Below are positions 31,945 to 41,096 of a DNA stretch of 51,331 nucleotides, one piece after another. The stretch is taken from assembly GCA_003021015.1 (NCBI GenBank), contig PXRK01000051.1, forward strand, positions 28,820 through 80,150, in the 5' to 3' direction. The DNA comes from Halobacteriales archaeon QS_4_66_20 (lineage in GTDB: Archaea; Halobacteriota; Halobacteria; Halobacteriales; Haloarculaceae). Position numbers and translations under genes: made by a program. How positions within the stretch are numbered: the stretch's first letter is position 1; each line of letters opens with the position of its first letter. Under the pieces are notes generated by a model. The model was not told where the DNA came from, made no database searches, and was given only the letters and a program-made list of their open reading frames with translations.

Positions 31945-32808
31945 TCACTCGGGGCGCGCGTACTCGGGATCGGTCATCTGCGCGGACATCGGCGCGGGGT
32001 CACCCTCGGTGAGGTTGTATTCGGAGAAGTCCGCCAGTCCGGCCTCCCGCAGCAGTTCCTCGTCGTACACGGCGTGGCCGGTGAACTCGGCAGGGTCGCG
32101 GCTGAGGATCTCCAGGACGGTGTCGGAGACGATCTTCGGCGAGCGCCAGTCGTCCTCGGTCCCCAGGCCGAAGTGGCGGGTCGCGCGCGTGTCGATCGCC
32201 GTGACGGGCCAGAACGTGTTACAGCCGACGTCGTACCCGCTCAGTTCGTCGGCTAGCGAGAGCGTGACGAACGACATCCCGAGCTTCGACCAGGTGTAGG
32301 GGGCGCTGCCGGGGCTGCGGTCGATCTTGATCTTCGGGGCGTTCGTGAGAATCCAGGCGTCGTCGACGCCTTTCAGGTGATCGATGAAGGCGCGGGACGT
32401 GAGATACGTCCCCCGGACGTTCACGTCGGTCATCAGGTCGAAGCGGTTCGGCGGCATGTCCTCGACGGTCATAAGCTGGATTGCGCTGGCGTTGTTGATG
32501 ACGACGTTGACCTCGCCGAAGTGGTCGATCGCCTCCTGAGCGGCCGCCTCGACGGTGTCGGCGTCGCGCACGTCGAGTTTGATCGGCAGCGCCTCGGCGC
32601 CGCGCTCCTCGACCTCGCGGGCGGTCTGTTCGATGCTGCCCTCCAGGTCGCGGTCCTCGCCGTAGTCGTCGTGCTCGCTGGTCTTGCCCGTCGAGACGAC
32701 GTTACACCCCTGCTCGGCGAGGTCCAGCGCGATCCGCTTGCCGATCCCCCGCGTCGTTCCGGTGATAAAGGCCGTGCTGCCCGACAGGTCCGGCTTCTCG
32801 AGGCTCAT
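31945..32808 (-). CDS. Short-chain dehydrogenase/reductase (HSDL2-like)
   Basis: A 287-residue classical SDR. The TGTTRGIGK motif (residues 17-25) binds NAD(P), NNAS stabilises the central sheet, and YTWSK supplies the catalytic Tyr and Lys. Long C-terminal segments (SPKIVSDTVLEILSRDPAEFTGHAVYDEELLREAG) resemble the HSDL2 group linked to fatty-acid metabolism. The substrate is unknown. Confidence 0.9.
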   Translation of the reverse strand: MSLEKPDLSGSTAFITGTTRGIGKRIALDLAEQGCNVVSTGKTSEHDDYGEDRDLEGSIEQTAREVEERGAEALPIKLDVRDADTVEAAAQEAIDHFGEVNVVINNASAIQLMTVEDMPPNRFDLMTDVNVRGTYLTSRAFIDHLKGVDDAWILTNAPKIKIDRSPGSAPYTWSKLGMSFVTLSLADELSGYDVGCNTFWPVTAIDTRATRHFGLGTEDDWRSPKIVSDTVLEILSRDPAEFTGHAVYDEELLREAGLADFSEYNLTEGDPAPMSAQMTDPEYARPE

Positions 32809-32860
32809 GGCTCACCGGTTCGACGCCCCGTCAGTTAAGGCTGCTCGTCGCGGCCGCAGA

Positions 32861-33391
32861 TCACTCCCGAGAGTCACTGAATGTGCCGACCTCGGCCCAC
32901 TCGTCGTCAACCTCGCCCGCGAGGCGCCGGACTGATCTGGCCGTCCGGCCCGCGACCCAGCTCCCAATCAGGAACGTCGGCGGGATCACGAACAGGTAGG
33001 TGACCAGCCCGAACCCGACGGTGACGAACACCACGTCCAGCCGGTAGGCGACCGGCACACCACGGGCGAGGACTGCGCCGATCAGCCCGAACGAGAACGT
33101 CGAGAGGATCGTCGCGAACACCGCCGCGAGCCCCCCGTCTTTGGTGACGTCGCCAGAGGACCGCCCCAGGATGCCGACGACGATTCCCGCGGGCACGCTC
33201 GCGAACAGGAACGACAGCGCGATCATGCCCACCACGTCGAAGACACCGCCAAACCCGAAGAAGGCGAACATGACCACCGTCATCGAGACGGTGCCGGCGA
33301 GGGTTCCGGGGCCGACAGTCCGGCCGTCGAGTCCACTCCCGAGAAACTGCTTCATGTCGGTGGCTACCCGTTCGCCGGGGAACCGCTTCAT
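32861..33391 (-). CDS. Four-helix membrane protein (hypothetical, DUF5518-like)
   Basis: A 176-residue protein with four hydrophobic segments (roughly 33-55, 58-78, 90-112 and 125-150) and a polar tail ending in AEVGTFSDSRE. The pattern of alternating helices with a GRSSGDVTKDGGLAA loop resembles small haloarchaeal DUF5518-type membrane proteins, but I am not certain. The start could be the ATG at 33391 or 33355: a 20-bp direct repeat has duplicated the start region, giving two in-frame MK starts. Confidence 0.6.
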   Translation of the reverse strand: MKRFPGERVATDMKQFLGSGLDGRTVGPGTLAGTVSMTVVMFAFFGFGGVFDVVGMIALSFLFASVPAGIVVGILGRSSGDVTKDGGLAAVFATILSTFSFGLIGAVLARGVPVAYRLDVVFVTVGFGLVTYLFVIPPTFLIGSWVAGRTARSVRRLAGEVDDEWAEVGTFSDSRE

Positions 33392-33404
33392 GTCGGTGGC
33401 TACC
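33349..33404. repeat. 20-bp direct repeat duplicating a translation start
   Basis: GCTTCATGTCGGTGGCTACC occurs at 33349-33368 and again exactly at 33385-33404, 36 bp apart and so in frame. Read leftward, each carries an ATG followed by Lys. The duplication therefore gives the membrane protein gene two alternative starts (VATDMK twice). Confidence 0.85.
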
Positions 33405-33497
33405 TTACAGGAGTACAAAAAGGTGGCTGCACAGTCTCCGGCAGGAGCCCGCCGCCGTGTCCACAAGAACTATCGCTGCGCCCCGACTGTACCCGCT

Positions 33498-34181
33498 ATG
33501 TCCGGTATCGACGCCGTCTGTTTCGACCTCGACGGCACGCTCTGCGTGAGCGCCCAGGACAGGGATCGACTGCTGTCCGACGCGTTCGCGGACGCCGGTA
33601 TCGACCCGGCGTTCGACCTCGCGGATCTATGGGCGGTCGACACGAGCAGTCTACCGACCGCGGAGAGTTCGTTCGAGTTCCACAGAAACCTCTTCGGTGC
33701 CGGTGCCCAGCAAACCGGGGAACCCCTCTCCCAGGGGACCATCGAGTCGCTCACAGATGCATACCTGGCGCGGTACGATCCGGCAGCAGTCGAGCCGCGG
33801 GACGGAGCACTCGACGCGCTCGAGGCCGCCCGGCTGAACGGTCCGGTCGGGCTGGTCACGAACGGCGGCGAGGACGTCCAGACTGCGAAGCTCCGGACGC
33901 TCGGCATCGAGGACGCGTTCGACGTCCGCGTGTTCTGTGATCCCGCCGACGGGATCGAACCGAAGCCGGATCCGCGGCCGCTGGGGCTGGCGCTCGGCGA
34001 ACTCGGCACACCGGCGGAGCGGTCGCTGATGGTCGGCGACTCGCTCGGGGCCGACGTCGCCGGCGCGCACGCAGTGGGGATGCAGTCGGCCTGGGTGCCG
34101 AGTACCGACCCGGACGGCGATCCGGAGCCGACGCCGACCCACGTCCTCGACTCCCCGGGACAGCTATCGACGCTGTGGTAA
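33498..34181 (+). CDS. HAD family hydrolase
   Basis: A 227-residue HAD phosphatase. Motif I is DLDGT (nucleophile Asp10, acid Asp12), motif II VTNGG, motif III KPDP with preceding EP, and motif IV MVGDSLGADVAGA. The helical cap between motifs I and II marks subclass I (phosphoglycolate phosphatase-like, also dehalogenases). The start ATG at 33498 directly precedes the first strand; the longer open frame upstream is antisense to the membrane protein gene. The substrate is unknown. Confidence 0.92.
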   Translation: MSGIDAVCFDLDGTLCVSAQDRDRLLSDAFADAGIDPAFDLADLWAVDTSSLPTAESSFEFHRNLFGAGAQQTGEPLSQGTIESLTDAYLARYDPAAVEPRDGALDALEAARLNGPVGLVTNGGEDVQTAKLRTLGIEDAFDVRVFCDPADGIEPKPDPRPLGLALGELGTPAERSLMVGDSLGADVAGAHAVGMQSAWVPSTDPDGDPEPTPTHVLDSPGQLSTLW

Positions 34182-34262
34182 ATTCCCACGTGTGAACTCG
34201 ATTTGACAGCAGCTGGTCAATTTGTCGGTACTCTTTTGCCCAGCAGTGTGTTGGTTAGACGT

Positions 34263-35519
34263 ATGGCAAACGAGGTGAATCCATTCGAGAGCATGCAGGA
34301 ACAGGTCGACGACGCGGCGGCGTACGTCGACCTGGGCGACGACGTCGTGGAGCGACTCAAGTACCCGGAGCGCGTCCTCGAACTGAACCTCTCGGTCGAG
34401 ATGGACGACGGAACTCTCGCGCGGTTCGAAGCGTACCGGTCGCAGTTCAACGGCGACCGGGGGCCGTACAAGGGCGGGATCAGGTACCATCCGGGCGTCA
34501 CCCGCGACGAGGTGAAGGCGCTCTCGGGGTGGATGGCCTACAAGTGCGCCGCCGTCAACATCCCCTACGGCGGTGGCAAGGGCGGGATCAAGCTCGACCC
34601 GGCGGAGTACTCGGACGCGGAACTCGAACGGATCACGCGGTCGTACGCCGAGGAACTGCGCCCGCTGATCGGGGAGAACCGGGACATCCCCGCGCCGGAC
34701 GTCAACACCGGCCAGCGGGAGATGAACTGGATCAAGGACACCTACGAGACGCTGGAACGCACGAACGAGCCGGGCGTCATCACCGGCAAGGCTCCCGACA
34801 GCGGCGGCAGCGCCGGTCGCGTCGAGGCCACGGGGCGGTCGGTAATGCTGGTCTCCCGCGAGGGGTTCAAATACCTCGACAAGGACATCACCGACGCGAC
34901 CGTCGCCGTCCAGGGGTACGGCAACGCCGGCTCCGTCGCCGCGAAGCTGATCGACGACATCGGCGCCAACGTGGTCGCCGTCTCGGACTCCTCCGGCGGC
35001 GTCTACGACCCCGACGGGTTCGACGCCCGTGCTGCCAAAGACCACAAACATGAGACCGGGTCGGTCAACGGCTTCGCCGGCGCCAGCGAGGAGATCACCA
35101 ACGAGGAGCTGCTGACGCTCGACGTCGACCTGCTGATCCCCGCGGCGCTGGAAAACGCCATCGACGAGGCCATCGCGCAGAACCTCGAAGCCGACATGAT
35201 CGTCGAGGCTGCTAACGGCCCGCTGACGCCCGACGCGGACGACGTGCTCGCCGAGCGTGGCGTCCCGGTGTTCCCCGACATCCTGGCGAACGCAGGCGGG
35301 GTCACCGTCTCCTACTTCGAGTGGGTCCAGAACAGGCAGGGGTTCTACTGGACCGAACAGAAGGTCAACAACGAACTCGAGCGGTTCATCGTCGCCGCGT
35401 TCGAGGACCTCATTGAGGGGTACGAGAGCCACGACGTCGAGAGCTACCGGGAGGCGATGTACATCGTCGCCATCAAACGCCTCGCGAACGCCGCCAGGGA
35501 GGGCGGCGTCTGGCCCTGA
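34263..35519 (+). CDS. gdhA: Glu/Leu/Phe/Val dehydrogenase (glutamate dehydrogenase)
   Basis: A 418-residue hexameric-type glutamate dehydrogenase. [10 protein letters not shown], the catalytic lysine region [23 protein letters not shown] and the dinucleotide-binding [12 protein letters not shown] are all present. [18 protein letters not shown] is the C-terminal substrate-pocket signature. The glycine after VQGY-G-N-A-G and the absence of an obvious basic pocket do not settle NAD versus NADP. The ATG at 34263 lies about 27-30 bp after TACTCTTTT, supporting a leaderless start. Confidence 0.95.
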   Translation: MANEVNPFESMQEQVDDAAAYVDLGDDVVERLKYPERVLELNLSVEMDDGTLARFEAYRSQFNGDRGPYKGGIRYHPGVTRDEVKALSGWMAYKCAAVNIPYGGGKGGIKLDPAEYSDAELERITRSYAEELRPLIGENRDIPAPDVNTGQREMNWIKDTYETLERTNEPGVITGKAPDSGGSAGRVEATGRSVMLVSREGFKYLDKDITDATVAVQGYGNAGSVAAKLIDDIGANVVAVSDSSGGVYDPDGFDARAAKDHKHETGSVNGFAGASEEITNEELLTLDVDLLIPAALENAIDEAIAQNLEADMIVEAANGPLTPDADDVLAERGVPVFPDILANAGGVTVSYFEWVQNRQGFYWTEQKVNNELERFIVAAFEDLIEGYESHDVESYREAMYIVAIKRLANAAREGGVWP

Positions 35520-35586
35520 TAGTGATAACCGATCGCCGCGCGACACCGACGACGCTGTTTTCCGGCCGGCGGTCCTCCACCACCGC

Positions 35587-36081
35587 ATGAGCAGCTACGA
35601 GCGGTCTGTCCGGATCGACGCGCCGCTGTCGGAGGTCTGGGAGTTCCACTCGACGGAGGCGGGACTCGAACAGTTGACTCCTGACTGGATGCGACTCCGG
35701 GTCGAGGACGTTCGCGGACCGGACGACGACCCCGACCCCGAGGTCCTCGAAGCCGGGTCGCGGCTCCGGGCGTCGGTGCGGCCGTTCGGCGTCGGGCCGC
35801 GACAGCGCTGGACCTCCGAGATCGTCGAGCGCGAGGAGCGCGAGGCGAGCGCGTACTTCCGGGATGTCATGCGCGACGGCCCGTTCCCGGAGTGGGAGCA
35901 CACTCACTCGTTTTTCGCGGACGGCGACGGGACGGTGATCCGGGATCACGTTCGCTACGAACTCCCGCTCGGCGGCCTCGGGCGCGCGCTCGGGCCCGTC
36001 GCCGTCGTCGGGTTCGCGCCGATGTTCCGCTTCCGCCACCGCCGGACGAAGGAGTTGCTCGAAACGCCTGCGGCGCCGTGA
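35587..36081 (+). CDS. SRPBCC family (START-like) protein
   Basis: A 164-residue ligand-binding fold. YERSVRIDAPLSEVWEFHST opens the fold as in polyketide cyclase/Coq10-like proteins. RWTSEIVEREEREASAYFRDVMRDGPFPEWEHTHSFF and DHVRYELPLGGLGRALGP complete it and match the YfcH-N-like/CoxG-type SRPBCC group. The ligand is unknown. The short gap after gdhA (67 bp) and same direction allow read-through. Confidence 0.85.
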   Translation: MSSYERSVRIDAPLSEVWEFHSTEAGLEQLTPDWMRLRVEDVRGPDDDPDPEVLEAGSRLRASVRPFGVGPRQRWTSEIVEREEREASAYFRDVMRDGPFPEWEHTHSFFADGDGTVIRDHVRYELPLGGLGRALGPVAVVGFAPMFRFRHRRTKELLETPAAP

Positions 36082-36090
36082 AGAGGTCCC

Positions 36091-36837
36091 CTACAGCGTC
36101 CGGTACGACCCGAGTCGCGTCCCGTTGACCAGGTACGCGTCGCCGTCCGGGAGTGCTTCGGGCAGGAACGGGGACAGGAAGTCGGTATCGGGCGCGTTGA
36201 CCCAGGTGCCGCCCGAGAGGTCGTTGAACGCCGGGAACACCACGAGGTCCGTTGTGCCGACCTCCACGTCCTCGCGCGCCGCGAACGGCGCCGGATCGAT
36301 CGCTCCCCGGAGCCAGACGCGTTCGAACCGCCGGCCGCCGACCTCGTCCTCGAGGCGCACCGTCGGATGCTCGTGGCCGACACAGAGGACGTCCCCGCCC
36401 ATGACGTCCTCGCCGGGCCAGGTGTGGCCGTGCGCGAGTCCCAGGTCGCCGATCCGGACTCCCGCCGGATCGGTCACGGTCACCTCGTGATCGAGCTCGT
36501 CGAGGAGCGACTCCGCAACCCCGTCGTGGTTGCCCTTGACGAGCGTCACCGGGAGGTCGAGCGCACCGAAGAGCGCGGCGAGTTCCCGCCGCTCGGCGTC
36601 CCACGCCTCGCCGATGGCGTGCGAGAGGTCGCCGAGGACGACCAGCCGATCGACCGCCGTCTCCGCGAGCAGGTCGAGCAGTTGGCTCCGGCGCCGCTCG
36701 GCGCGGCTCTCGAGTTCGACGCCGTCGCTCCGGAGCACGGCCTCGATGCCGGCGTGGTAGTCCGCGATCAACAGCAGGTCCTCGCCGCCCGCCGTCGCCG
36801 TCGCCGCCGGACGGCCGGGCACTGGCTCGATGCCCAT
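36091..36837 (-). CDS. rpe: RPA operon calcineurin-like phosphoesterase
   Basis: A 248-residue metallophosphoesterase. ADYHAG (first metal motif), VVLGDLSHAIG, VTLVKGNHDG, LAHGHTW and GHEHP are the calcineurin-fold motifs in order. It is the third gene of the rpa1-rpap1-rpe operon known in haloarchaea. Its ATG overlaps the TGA of rpap1 by 1 base, so translation is coupled. It may process DNA ends or nucleotide signals during repair, but the biochemical role is not established. Confidence 0.9.
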   Translation of the reverse strand: MGIEPVPGRPAATATAGGEDLLLIADYHAGIEAVLRSDGVELESRAERRRSQLLDLLAETAVDRLVVLGDLSHAIGEAWDAERRELAALFGALDLPVTLVKGNHDGVAESLLDELDHEVTVTDPAGVRIGDLGLAHGHTWPGEDVMGGDVLCVGHEHPTVRLEDEVGGRRFERVWLRGAIDPAPFAAREDVEVGTTDLVVFPAFNDLSGGTWVNAPDTDFLSPFLPEALPDGDAYLVNGTRLGSYRTL

Positions 36838-38444
36838 CAGATCGGCTTCAGCGTCTCGTCGTCGGGCTCGTAACACTGTCCGTCCATCAGCGCCCCCTGG
36901 ATCGCGTCTTCGACATCGTCTTCGTCGACGCCGAAACGCTCCGTCGCTGTCTCGATCAGCGCGTCCCGGTCGGCACCCGATCCGTCGTCCAGTTCGTCCA
37001 TGAGGTCGACGACTGCCGCCTGCAGGTCCTCGGGTTCCTCGGCGACCGTCTCCGCGGATCGTTCGGTGGTATCCTGCTCGGCCGGTTCGGGCTCGGGTTC
37101 TTCGGGCGTCGCTGGCTGGTCCGCCGTCGAGGACCCGGCGTCGTCCGGCTCCGTCTCGATGTCGGCCGATCCGGGCTCCTCGACCTCCGTCCCGGACTGG
37201 AACTCGGTGCCGTACTCCTCCTCGATCTGTTCTCTGGTCTCGTCTTCGAGTTCGTACTCGCCAGGGTCGAAATCGCCCAGCTCCCCGTCGGCAGATTCGT
37301 CACCGCCGGCGGTCTCGTCGCCGGCGCCGGCTTCCCCGCTCTCGCTCTCGTCCCTGGCTGCGGACGCGATGTCGTCGTCCCTGGCTGCGGACGCGACATC
37401 GTCGTCCGCACCGGACGACGCCCCCGATTCCCCCGATCCTGCTGCCACCTCGTCTGTCGCGCTGGCTCCAGTCTCGGCAGTTTCGACGCTCGACGAGTCC
37501 GTCGACTCGCTGGTGTCGACGCTCGGTGCAGACGCCGAGGATTCGACGGTTTCCGGTTCGACCCCGCCCGTCGAACTGCTCGTCTCCGTCCCGCTATGGC
37601 CTGCTTCGGCCGATGTCGGCTGCGAGGCGGCCCCGGCCGACGACGGCTGCGATGGGGCCTCAGTAGTGTTCCCTTCGGCACCAGCGGCGTCGGAGACGCG
37701 CCCGACCTCGACGCCCACGTCCGTGAGAGCCGCCAGGCGCGCGTCGCCCTGTGCGTCGGGGCTGACGTCGAGGCTTTCGACTTCGTCGGTCGTGCCCGCG
37801 ACGACGCGGGCCGCATCGAGGGCGGTGTCCTGGAGTGCGGCGAGGTACGTCGGCGTTGTGCCGTAGTGATCGATGGCGACGGGGATACCGGCGGCCAGCC
37901 CCTCGTCGACGCCGTGCTCCTGCAGTGCTGCCCGGAGGTCGTCGCCGCGTTCCTCGCGGGCGAGCGCGCCGGCCACCGCTGCGATGCGATCGAGCGTGTG
38001 CTCGACGGCCTGGACCGTCCAGCGGTCACGGGTGTTGGCATCGACTTCGTTGATCGTCTCCGGGCGGATCGAGGTGAACACGCGGTCGGAGTCCTCGGGC
38101 TGGAACGTCCGGGCTTTCCCGGTGACCGCGACGAACGTCGGCGTGTCGGCGGCCTCCAGGAACGCCATCTCGTCGGGCTGGTACTGGCCGGCGTAGAGGA
38201 CGAACGCGCCCGTCGGGTCGACAACCCGGCCCCGGAGGACGTCGTCGCTCACCTGCTCGACCTCCGTGAGGACGCCGACGGCGAACAGGCGGTTGATCCG
38301 TGCACCCGTCGGTGTGACGACGTAGTTGGGCGCCCGCTCCTCGTCGCTCTCGGAGTAGGAGAGATCAGCGTCCTCGAACTCGGTTGCGAACAGGCGGTAG
38401 GCGACCTCGCGGCGGCCGGCGCCGCTCTGGCCATCGTCGCTCAT
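36837..38444 (-). CDS. rpap1: RPA-associated protein 1 (RPAP1, COG3390)
   Basis: A 535-residue partner of RPA1. Residues about 10-240 hold an OB-like fold (INRLFAVGVLTEVEQVSDDVLRGRVVDPTGAFVLYAGQYQPDEMAFLE), the conserved COG3390 part. Residues about 260-440 are a Ser/Thr/Asp/Glu-rich, presumably disordered linker with DNA-level repeats. The last 75 residues are helical (LQAAVVDLMDELDDGSG to QGALMDGQCYEPDDE), resembling a winged-helix/RPA32-like module. It overlaps rpa1 by ATGA at 38441-38444. RPAP1 binds specifically to RPA1 in Haloferax, and the pair protects single-stranded DNA. Confidence 0.92.
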   Translation of the reverse strand: MSDDGQSGAGRREVAYRLFATEFEDADLSYSESDEERAPNYVVTPTGARINRLFAVGVLTEVEQVSDDVLRGRVVDPTGAFVLYAGQYQPDEMAFLEAADTPTFVAVTGKARTFQPEDSDRVFTSIRPETINEVDANTRDRWTVQAVEHTLDRIAAVAGALAREERGDDLRAALQEHGVDEGLAAGIPVAIDHYGTTPTYLAALQDTALDAARVVAGTTDEVESLDVSPDAQGDARLAALTDVGVEVGRVSDAAGAEGNTTEAPSQPSSAGAASQPTSAEAGHSGTETSSSTGGVEPETVESSASAPSVDTSESTDSSSVETAETGASATDEVAAGSGESGASSGADDDVASAARDDDIASAARDESESGEAGAGDETAGGDESADGELGDFDPGEYELEDETREQIEEEYGTEFQSGTEVEEPGSADIETEPDDAGSSTADQPATPEEPEPEPAEQDTTERSAETVAEEPEDLQAAVVDLMDELDDGSGADRDALIETATERFGVDEDDVEDAIQGALMDGQCYEPDDETLKPI

Positions 38445-39715
38445 TCGCCTGCCTCCGCCAGCAGCTCCCGCGCGCGATCCCCTGGATCGACCGCGTGCTC
38501 CTCGAACTCGCTGGCCTCCAGGTTCGCCCCGAAGTCGTCGACCGACAGCGAGCCCCTGACTCTAAACTCGTGGCCGACGACGCGCTCCCGGATGGCGTCG
38601 GCGACGACCCCCCGGTCCATGGCGTCGCGGGCGTGCTCGCGGGCGTCTGCGAGGTCGCCCCCGTACACCTCCGCAGTGAGGTTCTCGTCGAGAATCACCG
38701 TCACCGTCCCGGTGCCGTCGTCGAGGATGGCCTTCGTCCGGAGGTCGTCCTGGCCGTCGACCTCGCCGTGGCTGCGACACTGCCCGTTCTGGACGACGCG
38801 GCCACACTCCGGACAGCGCTCGATCAGTCCGGAGCCGTCGCGGATCGCGACCACGCTGCCGACGAGTTCGACGTCGAACAGCCCGCCGGACTCGACGGCA
38901 TCGCGGACCGACCAGCGCGGCGCTGTCTCCTGGACCGTTACCGGTTCGGGGAGGCCCTCGGCCGTCGAAAACTCCGAGACGTTGACCGACGGCACGCCCC
39001 GGAACTCCCGGATGAACACGTTCTCGATCCTGACGGAGTTGCCCGGCTCCAGTTCCGGCCGCGGCTCCCAGTCGGTGAACGGCAGCCGCATCGTGTCGTC
39101 GCCGACGACGCCGCTGAGGATCTCCGTCTCGCCGTCGCGGCCGTCGATGATCTTCCGCTCGACCTCGAGCAGCTGCACCTCGACGGTGATCCCGCGGTCG
39201 CCCGGCGATAGTTCCGCCAGTGTGGCGTCGCCGCCGACCTCGTAGGGCACCTCGAGCGTCTTGTCGGCGCGCTCGACCGTCGTGGACTCGCCGAGATTCA
39301 GCTCCGGCTGACCCTCCCACTCGCGGACGTCGGCGTTGCCGATCGTGACCGTCTCGCCCGGTTCGAGGTCGAAGTCCTCCCAGGAGGTGTAGGAGAGTTT
39401 CGCCGTCTCGTCGGCGATTTCGCCCTCGAAGATCACGTGCTCCTGGTCGTTGTACTGGATCGACCGTTTGCCGACCGAGAGCACGCGGACCGTCGTCGAG
39501 ACGTTGCCGTCGGTGGTTTCGACGTCTGCCAGCTGTTTGGTCGGGACCGTCTCGGTTCCCGACGGGCTGTCGTCGCCGTAGGTCCGGCGGATGTTCTGCT
39601 TGGCTTCCTCGACCGGTACGTCGTACTCCAGCAGCGTCGCCATCTTCTCTTTGACCTCCTCTTTGTCAACGCCGAGGTCGGAGGCGAGCTCCTCGGCATG
39701 GTCGTCGAGACTCAT
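38441..39715 (-). CDS. rpa1: Replication factor A / single-stranded DNA-binding protein (RPA1 type)
   Basis: A 424-residue ssDNA-binding protein with three predicted OB folds. They lie at about residues 65-150 (VRVLSVGKRSIQYNDQ), 165-260 (VEVQLLEVERKIIDGRDGET) and 280-390. The third contains a zinc finger CPECG followed by CRSHG, typical of euryarchaeal RPA41-like proteins. The N-terminal helical segment (HAEELASDLGVDKEEVKEKMATLLEYDVPVEEAKQNI) is a family feature. The start at 39715 is chosen over the upstream in-frame extension. It is the first gene of the rpa1-rpap1-rpe operon. Confidence 0.94.
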   Translation of the reverse strand: MSLDDHAEELASDLGVDKEEVKEKMATLLEYDVPVEEAKQNIRRTYGDDSPSGTETVPTKQLADVETTDGNVSTTVRVLSVGKRSIQYNDQEHVIFEGEIADETAKLSYTSWEDFDLEPGETVTIGNADVREWEGQPELNLGESTTVERADKTLEVPYEVGGDATLAELSPGDRGITVEVQLLEVERKIIDGRDGETEILSGVVGDDTMRLPFTDWEPRPELEPGNSVRIENVFIREFRGVPSVNVSEFSTAEGLPEPVTVQETAPRWSVRDAVESGGLFDVELVGSVVAIRDGSGLIERCPECGRVVQNGQCRSHGEVDGQDDLRTKAILDDGTGTVTVILDENLTAEVYGGDLADAREHARDAMDRGVVADAIRERVVGHEFRVRGSLSVDDFGANLEASEFEEHAVDPGDRARELLAEAGE

Positions 39716-39819
39716 ACCCGGTGGTTGACGGCGCATCCCTAAAATCGTACCGTCACGGAACCCCGGTCTGCTCTGGCGGAGTCGTCGTACTTTTCCCCCC
39801 GGTAGACCTACCGCGGACA

Positions 39820-40776
39820 ATGAGCGAAGACAGTACGGCGGCAGGTTCGCCAGCCGATCCCGAGCGGTGGCGCCACGAGACGGCGCGGATCAACGGCGTC
39901 GATCTCCACTCCGTGACGGTGCCGCCGGACCCGGAGGCGGTCGACCATCCGACCGGTGCGGCGCCGCTGGTCGTCCTGCTGCACGGGTTCCCGTCGTTCT
40001 GGTACGCCTGGCGGGGCCAGCTCGACGCGCTGGCCGACGCCGGTTACCGGGTGATTGCCCCGGACATGCGCGGCTACAACCGCTCGTCGGCACCGCCGGG
40101 CGTCGACAGCTACCGCCCCGGGGAGCTGGTCGGCGACGTCCGCGGGCTGATCGAGCACCGGGGCGCGCCGCAGGCGACGGTCGTCGGTCACGACTGGGGC
40201 GGGCTCGTCGCCTGGGAGACGGCGATCCGCGAGCCCGACGTCGTCGAGCGGCTCGCCGTGCTGAACGCGCCCCATCCGGCGGCCTACGAGCAGCGGGTGA
40301 TTCAGTCGCCGACGCAGCTGCTCCGGTCGTGGTACGTCGCGGCCTTCCAGCTTCCCTGGGTTCCCGAGCGGCTGCTCTCCGCCGGCGACTACGCCCTGCT
40401 CGAACGGGGGTTCGAGGACGCGGCGACGCCGGAGGCGTTCACCGCAGCCGACGTCGAGCGCTACCGGGCGGCGATGGACCGGACCGACTCGCTGTCCGGG
40501 CCGATCAACTACTACCGGGCGATGGCCCGCGAAACGATCGAAGCGGGCGTCGAGTCGCTGCTGCCGTGGGAAGACGAGCGCGATCGGACTGTCGAGGCGC
40601 CGACGCTCGTCCTCTGGGGCGAACAGGATCCGGCGCTGGAGCTCGGGCTGCTCGACGGCCTGGAGCAGTGGGTGCCGGACGTCCGCGTCCGCCGGTTCCC
40701 CGAGGCGAGCCACTGGGTCCACCTCGACGCCAGCGGGCGCGTGACCGACGAACTGCGGTCGTTTCTGACGCAGTAG
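39820..40776 (+). CDS. Alpha/beta hydrolase, epoxide hydrolase-like
   Basis: A 318-residue alpha/beta hydrolase. LLHGFPSFWYAW holds the HGxP oxyanion motif. GHDWGG contains the nucleophile Asp125 (an aspartate as in epoxide hydrolases and dehalogenases, not serine). WGEQDPAL and SHWVH supply the acid and histidine. Tyrosines in the cap (INYYRAM) could activate an epoxide. It is divergent from rpa1, with 104 bp between. The natural substrate is unknown. Confidence 0.9.
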   Translation: MSEDSTAAGSPADPERWRHETARINGVDLHSVTVPPDPEAVDHPTGAAPLVVLLHGFPSFWYAWRGQLDALADAGYRVIAPDMRGYNRSSAPPGVDSYRPGELVGDVRGLIEHRGAPQATVVGHDWGGLVAWETAIREPDVVERLAVLNAPHPAAYEQRVIQSPTQLLRSWYVAAFQLPWVPERLLSAGDYALLERGFEDAATPEAFTAADVERYRAAMDRTDSLSGPINYYRAMARETIEAGVESLLPWEDERDRTVEAPTLVLWGEQDPALELGLLDGLEQWVPDVRVRRFPEASHWVHLDASGRVTDELRSFLTQ

Positions 40777-40778
40777 CG

Positions 40779-40967
40779 CTACAGCTCGCGGGCGACCATC
40801 TCGCCCCAGTGCTCGAACCCCCAGCGCTCGTAGAACGCCTGGGCGCGGTCGTTCTCGCGGTCGACGTCCAGGACGATGCGATCCAGGGGGAGGGCCTGCT
40901 CGCGGGCGACCGACAGCGCCGCCGCCAGCAGCGCGTCGGCGTCGGACTCGCGGTACGGTCTGACCAT
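40779..40967 (-). pseudogene. Internally deleted GNAT acetyltransferase
   Basis: A 62-residue ORF. MVRPYRESDAD looks like the first strand and turn of a GNAT protein, but it runs directly into ALLAAALSVAREQALPLDRIVLDVDRENDRAQAFYERWGFE, the helix after the acetyl-CoA loop and the C-terminal signature. The strands and the Q/RxxGxG/A acetyl-CoA loop are missing (roughly 80 residues in a normal GNAT). It is probably a decayed gene, or possibly a functional C-terminal mini-protein. It converges on the epoxide hydrolase gene with 2 bp between. Confidence 0.65.
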
Positions 40968-41096
40968 ACCGTCGCCTCGCGCGGCAGCACAATAACGTCG
41001 TCCCTGCGGGCCGTTCCGACCCGCCCCCGGGACCGCGCCGAACGCGCCCGAAACCGGTTGCGAACGGTTTTGGTGCTCCGTCGAGTCGTGGCAGGC

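Noticed and set aside
31829..31960. Rightward ORF starting MIEPQEVENLAIGDGE
   Set aside because: After about 40 plausible residues it becomes antisense to the SDR gene; no promoter or family support.
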